DNA of 43,493 nt from Fidelibacterota bacterium TCS56 (GTDB lineage: Bacteria; Fidelibacterota; Marinisomatia; Marinisomatales; TCS56): contig LSCG01000005.1 in the NCBI GenBank assembly GCA_001577055.1, positions 1 to 43,493 on the forward strand, written 5' to 3'. The notes under the pieces are model-generated. The model saw only the letters and a list, made by a program, of their open reading frames with translations, made no database searches and was not told the DNA's origin. The position numbers and the translations under genes are program-made. Numbering within the stretch: position 1 is the stretch's first letter; each line of letters begins with the position of its first letter. This document shows, one piece after another, positions 25,447 through 34,154 of this stretch.

Positions 25447-26593
25447 TAACCACAAAGACCAAATGTTTCTGCCTACGATTCAGAAGACCTCAACCCTGGT
25501 TATCCTGGCGCTGATCTGTATAATAGCCTATTCCGTGGCAGTTGTCTCGAAAGTGGAAATCATTTCTGACACTCACGACACCAAGATTCGCGCAGCCCGC
25601 CAGATGGCCGCTGCTATGACCGAACTGAAATCCCAAAGGATGGAAGCCGGGGTATTTATGGATCTGGAAAATGATCCCAACGAAACCGGCCTGGTCGGGA
25701 CGCAATTCAGTCTGATTACCACAGATGAAGGTGACCTGGACGCCAAGCTGACGACCCTGGATCCCAATTTTGCCGCCGCCATAGTGGAATTATTCAGTCG
25801 CGCCGGATTGCAGGCCGGGGATACGGTGGCTGTCGCCGTTACCGGTTCCATGCCCGGCGCCAATATGGCGGTATTAATCGCCTGTGCCGTGCAGAATATT
25901 CACCCGGTAATGATTACTTCACTTGTAGCCTCCCAGTGGGGCGCCAACCTGCCTGATTTCACCTGGCTGGATATGGAAGCTAAATTGTATGCCGGCGATT
26001 ACATCACCGTTCGTTCGCTGGCAGCCTCGATTGGTGGACGCAATGACGTGGGGCGGTTACTGAGTCCCCGAGGCAGAGAAATTATTACCGACAAAATAAC
26101 CGAACATCAGATTGAGCTGATTCGTGAAAGCGGGTTGGCGGCCAGCGTTGCCCGGCGTAAAGCCACATATGAAAAAGTTGTGCCACTGGAAAACTATGAC
26201 GCCTTTATCAATATCGGCGGCGGGGTTGCCAGTTTAGGAACCAGCTTCAAACATAAATTGTTACCGCCTGGAATTGTCCTGCGCCGGCAGGTGGAATCGA
26301 TTTCCCGTTCCGGCGGTATCGAAGGCGCCCTGGTGGAATTCAGCCGCCGGGATGTGCCGGTGCTGCACATCCTGAATATCAGCGCCCTGACCAGACAGGT
26401 AGGCATGCCTTTTGCGCAGATCCCGATTCCTGAGATTGGTGTGGGGGAATTGTATGCTGAGATTCGCTATAATATCTGGGTCACAGCCATTAGTTTTATT
26501 ATCGTCGCAGGATCAGTAATTTTCGTGGGCTATCGCAGCCATCAGCAAATCAAAGCAAGAATGAGAGAGCATGAGCCGGACTCCGTTTTATAG
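25439..26593 (+). CDS. pgsW: Poly-gamma-glutamate system protein PgsW
   Basis: This 384-residue protein matches the PgsW-type family found next to pgsB and pgsC, mostly in Gram-negative bacteria. It has an N-terminal membrane helix (about 13-33), a large extracytoplasmic domain with the VAVAVTGSMPGANMAVLIAC segment and WLDMEAKLY, an IGGGVASLG glycine loop, and a C-terminal membrane helix (about 347-367) with a basic tail. Its biochemical role is not established to my knowledge. ATG 25439 has GGGAGG eight bases upstream and overlaps pgsC. Its stop overlaps the next gene by 23 bases. Confidence 0.85.
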   Translation: MSDNHKDQMFLPTIQKTSTLVILALICIIAYSVAVVSKVEIISDTHDTKIRAARQMAAAMTELKSQRMEAGVFMDLENDPNETGLVGTQFSLITTDEGDLDAKLTTLDPNFAAAIVELFSRAGLQAGDTVAVAVTGSMPGANMAVLIACAVQNIHPVMITSLVASQWGANLPDFTWLDMEAKLYAGDYITVRSLAASIGGRNDVGRLLSPRGREIITDKITEHQIELIRESGLAASVARRKATYEKVVPLENYDAFINIGGGVASLGTSFKHKLLPPGIVLRRQVESISRSGGIEGALVEFSRRDVPVLHILNISALTRQVGMPFAQIPIPEIGVGELYAEIRYNIWVTAISFIIVAGSVIFVGYRSHQQIKARMREHEPDSVL

Positions 26594-27455
26594 AATCCTT
26601 GCATATATTGGAATCATTTTAATGTGTTCCGATTTTGCCTATAGTGAATTAATGCGACCTTCCACCGGGGGGGAGAATAAAGAAATCCTGATTATCAACT
26701 CCAAACAACGATTGTACTACAACGTACATGACAATGGCCTGACCTACTCCATTAATGGTCCCCGACGGATGGAGCTTATCGGTCGCTATCCCTCCAAATC
26801 ACGACGGCGAAAAGCACGCCCGTTTGGCTATACGATCGTAATCGACAACCAGGATACGATTTACGTCAACCACAGCTACCAGGTTAATCGGCGACTGCGT
26901 TCGGTGCAGCGTCCCAATCTGTATTTTACCTACTCGGGTAATTATTTTTTCAACCTGTCGTCAGGGAGGCACGACATACAAATTCTTCCCGGGGAGGAAC
27001 AGAAGCTGAATACCCTGATCAGGGTATTGGGGAAGGAATTCAATGGCAGCAGTGATCAGAGACGGAACCTGATGCCGGCCATTTCCCATGCACCGAAGCA
27101 TATCAACTCGGGCAATCGCGAAATCGATTATTATGAATTGACCCATGCCAATCCCCTGCAGGTAATGGCTGAAGGCCCCGGTACCCTGAAGATCACCAGT
27201 CGACTGGCTTTCGAAACCTGGATGGGCAGCAGAGCAATCTACCGAATCTCGGTCAAGGAAGGGATAAAGGTGATCGGCACCTATTATTTTACCGCCGAAC
27301 CCTCCGCCGTCTCGACCATTGTTGAAAAACCGGAATGGATACCGGGTAAATGGCGCACCTGTGAAATCCCCATACCGGATGGACGGCATATTTTCGATAT
27401 CAACCTGTTGGAGAACGACCGGACCGTATTCCTGCGTTTTACCGAGTATCGATGA
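26571..27455 (+). CDS. Secreted protein of unknown family in the pgs operon
   Basis: I do not recognise this 294-residue protein. It has a signal peptide-like N-terminus (about 6-25: FYRILAYIGIILMCSDFAYS) and no further membrane helix, so it is probably periplasmic or secreted. It is rich in beta-strand patterns and basic residues (KSRRRKARP near 75-83; RRLRSVQR near 106-113). The first half (about 38-150) and second half (about 185-290) both look like beta-sandwich modules; TYSINGPRRMELIGRYPS and VMAEGPGTLKITSRLAF contain a similar GP-x-x-hydrophobic pattern, suggesting a duplicated fold. It overlaps pgsW by 23 bases and the following barrel gene by four, so it is almost certainly part of the polymer system. 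A basic periplasmic guide for an anionic polymer is a guess. Confidence 0.75.
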   Translation: MSRTPFYRILAYIGIILMCSDFAYSELMRPSTGGENKEILIINSKQRLYYNVHDNGLTYSINGPRRMELIGRYPSKSRRRKARPFGYTIVIDNQDTIYVNHSYQVNRRLRSVQRPNLYFTYSGNYFFNLSSGRHDIQILPGEEQKLNTLIRVLGKEFNGSSDQRRNLMPAISHAPKHINSGNREIDYYELTHANPLQVMAEGPGTLKITSRLAFETWMGSRAIYRISVKEGIKVIGTYYFTAEPSAVSTIVEKPEWIPGKWRTCEIPIPDGRHIFDINLLENDRTVFLRFTEYR

Positions 27456-28486
27456 AAAGATATTTCCTGATCTTAGTTTTGATATCCTGGGTTTCGGCCC
27501 AGGATTTTACCGCCCACCTGATTCCAACGCTTAGCTGGGATATAAAGCTTCGTTCGGGCTATGACAGTAACAGCTTGCGCTTATCCTCTGACGAGCAGGA
27601 CGAAGCCGGTCTTGAACCCACCATTCTAGGATCGGTTAACACATTCGATTCCTACTATCAGCGCATTGCCGCCCGCCTTACCGGCCGCTACCGCCTGTCG
27701 GGTAATAAACAGGAACTGGAAATACGCCTGGAACCGTCTCTGACCGGCTATATGCAGGTAAGCCAAAAACGGTACAGTGGGGTCACGCTGTCGGTGGATT
27801 ATACCTGGGGCGCCTACCGCCATCTTGTCGGACAGATACGGCGCTTGAATCAATATTATTTACGGGATTATCGTGACCGGGATCGCAGCACGGAAAATTA
27901 CGCCGGCTGCTATTTTTCGGACGCCGATCACAGTCTTGAATTATCACTGCCGCTGGCCTACCGGGTCTGGCTGGCGGCGGAAGGCGGCTATCTGCAACGG
28001 TATTATGAAAAGCCATTTACCGAATTTGATCTGGATATATATTATGGCTCCCTGCGTTTTAACTCTTCGCGCTGGCGTCCGTTCACCGTTGGACTACGCT
28101 ATAAATACGGTTATGCCGCCAATATTACTCTGCATGCTACCGCCCGCGCCAGTACTCTGGATCGATCATACCGCTTCGTGGAGATATACTTGCCACTACG
28201 ATATCGAATGGCCGGTACGATGTTATCGTCAGTGGGTATCAATCTGAAGACGGAAATGCGTCAGTACGCTGTTGAGGACTATGATGATCCCCTGCACAGC
28301 GGCCGTTTTCACCGGGATGTGAAACTCGATTTCTGGGTCAGGCGGCCCGTAAGTCGTGATATTAATCTGGAATTGACCCTGCGCCATCGTACCCGCACCA
28401 CTGATTCGGCCTTCGAGTGGGTGGAAGACCTGAAAAGTTTTAGGCAAATCCAGTGCCGGCTGGATCTGACCTGGAAACTCTATTAA
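27452..28486 (+). CDS. Outer-membrane beta-barrel protein in the pgs operon
   Basis: This 344-residue protein has a short signal peptide (MKRYFLILVLISWVSAQ). Alternating polar/aromatic strands cover its whole length (for example RIAARLTGRYRLSG, RPFTVGLRYKYGY, EIYLPLRYRMAG, INLELTLRHRTR). The C-terminus ends in a strand finishing with Tyr (LDLTWKLY), the usual signature for outer-membrane barrel insertion. Roughly 14 to 16 strands can be picked out by eye. Coupled by ATGA overlap to the unknown secreted gene, it is a natural candidate for an outer-membrane exit channel or anchor of the polymer. Its stop overlaps the convergent downstream gene by four bases. Confidence 0.8.
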   Translation: MKRYFLILVLISWVSAQDFTAHLIPTLSWDIKLRSGYDSNSLRLSSDEQDEAGLEPTILGSVNTFDSYYQRIAARLTGRYRLSGNKQELEIRLEPSLTGYMQVSQKRYSGVTLSVDYTWGAYRHLVGQIRRLNQYYLRDYRDRDRSTENYAGCYFSDADHSLELSLPLAYRVWLAAEGGYLQRYYEKPFTEFDLDIYYGSLRFNSSRWRPFTVGLRYKYGYAANITLHATARASTLDRSYRFVEIYLPLRYRMAGTMLSSVGINLKTEMRQYAVEDYDDPLHSGRFHRDVKLDFWVRRPVSRDINLELTLRHRTRTTDSAFEWVEDLKSFRQIQCRLDLTWKLY

Positions 28487-29724
28487 AATTTAAAATAGAC
28501 GGCGAAAATATAGGGCTGGAAGTGGATGCCGAAACGCAGCCAGTCCTTGAATGAGTAGATGAAGCCCAGATCGAAATGATAGGGGCTGACTTTGGGTTTA
28601 TCCGGTTTGTCCATGGTTAATTCTCCTCCGCGATCGAATAATCCTTCTGATCGATGCCACCATTCCACGTACCACGGATCCCAGAATAGCTCGTAATTCA
28701 TAATCAGATTTTTACGGATATCTATCGCACCGCCATAATAAACCCGCGTCAGCAATTCACCCACCAGTGGATGTTGTCCTACCACTGCACCCAGGGTATG
28801 GCTGATCCGGCCACTGGTTTTGGCTCGGGAAGTGGAATAGGTGTAAGCGATGAATAACTCGTAATATTCCATTGGATCGGGGCGGTCGTAGTCGATCCAG
28901 CCCGAGTCAAACCCTTCCCATTCGGTATTATATCTTCGTTCCGTATTATCCAGATTGATCTCACTGCCGATTGTCTGATAGCCGCCGTAAAAAACAGTGG
29001 TATCGCCTTGCGGAATCCAAACATAATTATTCTGATCATCGTAATCAAAAAATCCGGTATTGAAATCCAGTTCGCCTTCCATCCACTCATATTTATCCGG
29101 TACCATCCGAGTATGATAATGGGCGCCGACAGCCAGGGAGTGTTCCCTATCCACGTTACCGGACTTGAAAATTTGCAGTTTGGGGCGCAGATTAAAATTG
29201 CCGTTGAAATAACCGGCCCAGCGTGAGGTTATCTGAAAGTTGCCGGTTACACCGAAACCCCATGACAGACCGCTCACATACAGGACGCCCGGTTCCAGCG
29301 TGTAACCGGTTGGATCATAAAAAATATCAATCTGTCGTTCATCACCAAGGGTGAATTTTTGCGGTTTTTCAGTCCGGCCGGCCGCTTTCATTGTGCCATA
29401 CTCAATATTGCTGATCAGGTTCTTCTCAACCGTCAGCAGTCCGAGTGACGATTGTAAACGCAGTTCTGTTTCATTTTCTGTGATCAACAGTCCCTGTAGC
29501 AGGTTTCCATCCTTCAGATGCACAATGACCATTTCCTGCTTGAGCTGATTGCGATCGATTTTTACCACCCCGAAGGAGGTCTTCACCGAAATGGTGTTAT
29601 CCAGACTATCTTGATCAACGACAGTACCTGTGATTATATCACCGTTTTTCAACTTGTAAACCTGTTGATCCTGACCGGCTGCCAGGCTACCGATCAATAA
29701 TACGCAAATCATTACCCTGTTCAT
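28483..29724 (-). CDS. Outer-membrane protein: two N-terminal SH3-like beta repeats plus barrel
   Basis: This is a 413-residue exported protein on the minus strand with a signal peptide (MNRVMICVLLIGSLAAGQ). Residues about 22-60 (VYKLKNGDIITGTVVDQDS) and 66-108 (VIVHLKDGNLLQGLLITENE) are two copies of a small beta module with a K-N/D-G-x-x-x-x-G core. The remainder (about 125-413) is rich in amphipathic strands (WAGYFNGNFNLRPKLQIF, YELFIAYTYSTSRAKTSG) and ends with Phe (FAVYFKF), fitting a DUF481-like outer-membrane barrel. AGGAT precedes the ATG by eight bases. It is monocistronic and converges with the pgs operon. Function unknown. Confidence 0.75.
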   Translation of the reverse strand: MNRVMICVLLIGSLAAGQDQQVYKLKNGDIITGTVVDQDSLDNTISVKTSFGVVKIDRNQLKQEMVIVHLKDGNLLQGLLITENETELRLQSSLGLLTVEKNLISNIEYGTMKAAGRTEKPQKFTLGDERQIDIFYDPTGYTLEPGVLYVSGLSWGFGVTGNFQITSRWAGYFNGNFNLRPKLQIFKSGNVDREHSLAVGAHYHTRMVPDKYEWMEGELDFNTGFFDYDDQNNYVWIPQGDTTVFYGGYQTIGSEINLDNTERRYNTEWEGFDSGWIDYDRPDPMEYYELFIAYTYSTSRAKTSGRISHTLGAVVGQHPLVGELLTRVYYGGAIDIRKNLIMNYELFWDPWYVEWWHRSEGLFDRGGELTMDKPDKPKVSPYHFDLGFIYSFKDWLRFGIHFQPYIFAVYFKF

Positions 29725-30017
29725 ATTACAATCCTGTTTGTTAAGGATTTAACCCGGGACTGCCAGGTTTTGCACATGAGTCATTTTACATGCAGGCGTG
29801 GCAATTAACAAGCGCAAAATGAGCCTGCTGATTATTCCCTTAATCGACCAACGCCCCAGGTTGACCGGACTCACAAATTACTTGTCTTGAACTGGCTAAA
29901 TTAATGCCAGCGGCCATAACCACTAGCAGGACTAGATTAAGTTTCAAATGAGTTAAAATCATCATAACTTTATTGGATGAATCAAACCCAAATGACCGCA
30001 ATAATAATTCGCTGCTA
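29725..30017. promoter_or_regulatory. Divergent intergenic region
   Basis: These 293 bases separate a minus-strand barrel gene from the plus-strand exported-protein cluster, so promoters for both directions should lie here. I see no convincing -35/-10 pair on either strand and no strong hairpin. A TTG at 29973 opens the lipoprotein frame, but it would place a polar extension before the signal peptide. Confidence 0.4.
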
Positions 30018-31064
30018 ATGAAGAAACAAATCCACTTAATGATTCCGGTGCTCGCCCTCTTAATCCTGAGTGGTTGTCTTGAGCCTGATACTGAAAATAT
30101 CTGGTCACTTGATCCGGCCTATACTATCGAAACAGGCGGGTATTGCCGCCATCTGGATATTGCCGGTGATCGCTTATTTATTGCCGCCGGACAGGGTGGG
30201 CTTCAGGTTTGGGATATCACCGATTTTCTTGATGGGAGTGGTGACCCACAATTATTGAACCATCTGCGCATCAACAGCGAATTGCCGGTTCACAAAGACA
30301 TCCGGCAGGTGATTTATGCCAGCAATGCCCGGCAGATAATTGCCCTCGAAACTGGCGAGCGCCCCCTGCAAATCGATTATATCCGGCCGGCCAACCCGAT
30401 TTTTACCGGACAGTTGATGAGCGAGAAAACCGAGCAGATTCATGTAATTGATGACAGCCTGGATTTTCTGCTTTTTGCCGCCGATGAGGACGATGGCATA
30501 AAAATTTCCGAATTCAGCGGTTTTTTTATCAATGACACCACCATCATTTGGTCGCCCAATGCCAGTGATGATATCGAGTATAACGTAGTTGGCCTGCCCA
30601 CCGGATTGAGTTATCATGACTCACTGATTGTCCTTACTCGTGAACAATTGGGTGTGGCGTTGTATCGGTTCCGCGGTCTTGGGATCGCGCCCTTGCCGAT
30701 TAATGCCATCGATACGGAAGGCACGGCCGAAAGCGCCACATTTCACGGAGATAAAGGTGTTTTCGTAGCCAGTGGCGACGGTGGTTGTTATTATTTTTCC
30801 CTGTCCGGCGATTCTCTGACACTGGCGCATAATTCGGCCCATTTTGCCAAGGACCTGAGGGTAGAGCACTGTGCCTACGAAGATGAGGTATTAGCCCTGG
30901 CCCTGGGTTCGCGGGGGCTGGCGCTGTATGATATTTCTGAGCCGACTGATCCTCAATCGCGGGGCGTCCATGATATAGGTTATGTTTATACTACCACATT
31001 TCATAACGGTTTACTGTATGCCGCCACCCGCGAAGGGCTTCAGATTTTCCACATCGAAAAATAA
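30018..31064 (+). CDS. LVIVD-repeat beta-propeller lipoprotein
   Basis: This 348-residue protein has a clear lipoprotein signal (MKKQIHLMIPVLALLILSGC, lipobox LSGC). The mature part contains repeats of the LVIVD type: LDIAGDRLFIAAGQGGLQVWDITD near the N-terminus, and LALALGSRGLALYDISEPTD and GLLYAATREGLQIFHIEK at the C-terminus, with degenerate blades between. Such repeats build a beta-propeller at the cell surface. I chose ATG 30018, since upstream codons (from TTG 29973) add a polar Asn-rich stretch before the signal. It is the first gene of a cluster encoding exported proteins. Molecular target unknown. Confidence 0.82.
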   Translation: MKKQIHLMIPVLALLILSGCLEPDTENIWSLDPAYTIETGGYCRHLDIAGDRLFIAAGQGGLQVWDITDFLDGSGDPQLLNHLRINSELPVHKDIRQVIYASNARQIIALETGERPLQIDYIRPANPIFTGQLMSEKTEQIHVIDDSLDFLLFAADEDDGIKISEFSGFFINDTTIIWSPNASDDIEYNVVGLPTGLSYHDSLIVLTREQLGVALYRFRGLGIAPLPINAIDTEGTAESATFHGDKGVFVASGDGGCYYFSLSGDSLTLAHNSAHFAKDLRVEHCAYEDEVLALALGSRGLALYDISEPTDPQSRGVHDIGYVYTTTFHNGLLYAATREGLQIFHIEK

Positions 31065-31107
31065 TTGCATTCCGGCTGCCATCACTTTATTCTACTAAGG
31101 AATACCA

Positions 31108-34100
31108 ATGAGAAACCTGATTACCGTACTGCTGCTTAGTCTTACTCTTTCAGGCCAGTTTTACTGGCAGGAGAACGGTTTACCGCTGCGGCAGGGGATC
31201 AATATCGAATGGCAGCGCACCATCGCCCCGGCTGAAAATGGCAGCATCATTTTTGTCTGGTCCGATGTGCGTGATGGCCAACGCGATGTTTATGCTCAGA
31301 AAATCGATACAACCGGGACCCTTTTGTGGGGCATTGGTGGAATGGCGGTAACCAGTATTGCCGGGCGGCAGGAGGATCCGGTGGCCATTACCGACGGTAA
31401 TGGTGGCGCCTTCATCGCCTGGGTTGATTACCGCAATGGCGCCATGAGCGACATCTACCTTCAACACCTCGATGCTACCGGTTCTTTATTGCTGGATCCG
31501 GCCGGGATACCGATTTGTACCGCCGACAGTGTTCAGATTTCTATCTCGATGTGCACCGACAGCCTCGGTGGTGTATTTCTGGTATGGCAGGATAAGCGCA
31601 CCGGGGTTGATGACGATATTTATGGGACCCATGTGGGAGCCGATCATCAGGTAGTGGATCAGGGACTGGGCGTTCCCATCGCCATTGGTTCAGGTGCCCA
31701 GATTGAAAAAAGTCTGGAGTACGCTGGCAATAACACGGCTCAGGTTGTCTGGAAGGATGCCTATTCCGGGAATACCAATGTTTTCGGCCAGCGCCTGAAT
31801 ACCGATATGAGTTTCGTCTGGACCGAGAAACTGCCGGTTGCCGCCACCGCTGATCTGGAGAGCGTACCACGCACCACCTTCATCGGCGGAGACACAGCCC
31901 TGATTGCCTGGCAACAAACCGATTCAACAGACCGGGCCATGTACCAGTTGACGGATAGCAATGGATTGGTATTACCGGAAGCCCGGGCCGTCAGTAATAA
32001 CCCCGCTTCGCAGGTGGGTCCGCGGGTCAAACGGGATGGCAGCGGCAACGTGTTTATCATCTGGGCTGATTACCGGCATAATTCGCAGATTTGGAAATAC
32101 TATGCCCAGAAGGTAAGTCCTGCCGGGAATCTAGTCTGGGATAGCTCCGGTGTGGCGCTGGAACAGGATTTGACTAATGCCAATAATGCCCGTTTTACCA
32201 GTGACGGCAATGGCGGTATCTGGTGTGCCTGGGAACGGGGTTTATTTCCGGAAACAGAGATTCATGTACAACACATTCTCAATGATGGCAGCGCCGCATC
32301 CGGCGCCAACGGCTCACCGGCCATGACAATTGACGGTTATCAGTTTTCACCGATTTTATCCGGGGATGCCAATCATGGCGCCTGGGTGGTGGCCGCCAAC
32401 CAGGAAAGCGGCAATATTGATCTGGTAACCCAGAGAATTACATCTGCGGGCAACCTGGAAATGGGGGCTGCGGGACTCACCACCATGGCGGGCATGGATG
32501 GTGATGTGACTTACCCGGCCGGTTTCACTACAGACCAGAACTCGGTGGTTATGGTATGGGAAGACAGTCGTAATGGCAAAGAATTCTACGGGGTGACGTT
32601 TGATACCAGCGGACAAATATCAGCGATCGAGGACGGCTCTCAACTCACGGACCTGGATGGTTTCTCCGAACCAGGCAGAAACAATCCATACTACCTGTAT
32701 CACGAAGGTTATCTGTATATCGCCAGTTTTACCGGCGGGGAAGGTTCCAAATCCCTGCGCTTGAATAAAGTCGATTCCCAATTTCAGAGTCAATGGGACC
32801 TGGGCGGTATTACCGTGTACAATTCCTTACAGGACCAGCAGTATGTCAGGCTGGTTCCGGTCACCGGCGGTATCGGCGTTATCTGGTCTGAGAATCGTAA
32901 CGTGACGGCCTTTGATTTATTTTACCAGCGCTACGACGGGGATGGTAATCCCCAGTTGGCGGAAGGTGGTGTAAGTTTGAGCAGCCAACAGGTGGACGAG
33001 TATTCCGAAGCGGTTTTGCCGCTTGACAACGGTGATTTCATCCTGGTCTGGAAGGAGGATTTCTGGCAGAACCAGGATTTATATATCCAGCGCTTTAACG
33101 TCGATGGTTTACCCTCAAGTGAATGGTTCGTCGGCCGTTACGCCATGTGTAACGCCACTTTTAATCAATTTGAGGCCGTGGCGGTTAACGCCACCGACCG
33201 TGAAGAAATTTTTGTAATCTGGCAGGATATGCGCTCCGGTCCCATCGATTTATATGCTCAGGTAATCGATTATACCGGGATTATCCAATGGACCAACAAC
33301 GGCCAGCCGATTACCACCGCGCCGAATGATCAATCCAATCCATCGCTGGCCTATGATGCGGCTACCGGCCGGGTAATGACGGTTTGGGAAGACTTCCGCG
33401 ATGGTAATGATTATAATTTGTGGGGACGCCTTATCGATCTTAATGAGGCGGGACCCACCGATACCAATTTTGTGATTTGCGCCGAACCGACCTACCAGAC
33501 CAATCCGGTCGTTGCCAGCGTATATCCCGGGACATTCCTGTTCTCCTGGGACGATGAGCGTGGCATCGCCGGTGAAACCCCGGCGGTCTCCGGTGGTCTG
33601 GATATTTATGCCCAGGTGCTGCAAATCGGCGCCGGTGATTTCGGCTTCCCATCCGGTGGCATCGCCCTGGCGGAAGAATACCATAATCAAATGCAGCCCC
33701 AGATCGTAAAAATTAACGACGGGGCCGAACCTGTCGATGACCTTTGGCTGGTATTCTGGCGTGATTTGCGCAGCTCAGGAAAGGCGGATATCTACGGCTT
33801 ATACGGACAGGTAATTTCAGTAGCGGATGCCCTCGGCGCCGAAGATGATCATCATCTGCCAGAGAAATTTGCCGTTAATGCGGCTTATCCCAATCCGTTT
33901 AACGGCCTGGTAAAATTCGATGTGGCCATTCCCCGGCGGCAGCCGTTGCAATTGACAATCCATAATCTACTGGGTCAGGTAATTCACAATCGAACCGTTT
34001 ATCCCCTCCGGGCCGGGACAATCAGAATCAACTGGAACGGACGGGATAATTTCAATCGGCCCTTGCCCAGCGGTGTGTATTTCTATCAGCTCAGCGACGG

Positions 34101-34140
34101 TCATACCTACGCCACCGGTAAAATAACTTTCCTGAAATAA
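31108..34140 (+). CDS. Secreted beta-propeller-like repeat protein with T9SS sorting domain
   Basis: This 1010-residue exported protein has a signal peptide MRNLITVLLLSLTLSGQ. Residues about 35-920 consist of some 14 to 16 repeats of 50-70 residues with the core hhhhWxDxRxG...DIYAQ (for example FVWSDVRDGQRDVYAQKID and VIWQDMRSGPIDLYAQVID), suggesting two or more beta-propellers. The last 85 residues form a T9SS type A C-terminal domain (AAYPNPFNGLVKFDV, then LTIHNLLGQVI, and the final GVYFYQL...GKITFLK strand). AAGGAA precedes the ATG. It should cross the outer membrane through T9SS and be attached or released at the surface. Binding target unknown. Confidence 0.85.
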   Translation: MRNLITVLLLSLTLSGQFYWQENGLPLRQGINIEWQRTIAPAENGSIIFVWSDVRDGQRDVYAQKIDTTGTLLWGIGGMAVTSIAGRQEDPVAITDGNGGAFIAWVDYRNGAMSDIYLQHLDATGSLLLDPAGIPICTADSVQISISMCTDSLGGVFLVWQDKRTGVDDDIYGTHVGADHQVVDQGLGVPIAIGSGAQIEKSLEYAGNNTAQVVWKDAYSGNTNVFGQRLNTDMSFVWTEKLPVAATADLESVPRTTFIGGDTALIAWQQTDSTDRAMYQLTDSNGLVLPEARAVSNNPASQVGPRVKRDGSGNVFIIWADYRHNSQIWKYYAQKVSPAGNLVWDSSGVALEQDLTNANNARFTSDGNGGIWCAWERGLFPETEIHVQHILNDGSAASGANGSPAMTIDGYQFSPILSGDANHGAWVVAANQESGNIDLVTQRITSAGNLEMGAAGLTTMAGMDGDVTYPAGFTTDQNSVVMVWEDSRNGKEFYGVTFDTSGQISAIEDGSQLTDLDGFSEPGRNNPYYLYHEGYLYIASFTGGEGSKSLRLNKVDSQFQSQWDLGGITVYNSLQDQQYVRLVPVTGGIGVIWSENRNVTAFDLFYQRYDGDGNPQLAEGGVSLSSQQVDEYSEAVLPLDNGDFILVWKEDFWQNQDLYIQRFNVDGLPSSEWFVGRYAMCNATFNQFEAVAVNATDREEIFVIWQDMRSGPIDLYAQVIDYTGIIQWTNNGQPITTAPNDQSNPSLAYDAATGRVMTVWEDFRDGNDYNLWGRLIDLNEAGPTDTNFVICAEPTYQTNPVVASVYPGTFLFSWDDERGIAGETPAVSGGLDIYAQVLQIGAGDFGFPSGGIALAEEYHNQMQPQIVKINDGAEPVDDLWLVFWRDLRSSGKADIYGLYGQVISVADALGAEDDHHLPEKFAVNAAYPNPFNGLVKFDVAIPRRQPLQLTIHNLLGQVIHNRTVYPLRAGTIRINWNGRDNFNRPLPSGVYFYQLSDGHTYATGKITFLK

Positions 34141-34154
34141 TTGCCTTCGTCCAA

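Noticed and set aside
29973-30017. TTG 29973 as start of the LVIVD lipoprotein
   Set aside because: It would put 15 polar residues in front of a clean lipoprotein signal beginning at ATG 30018.
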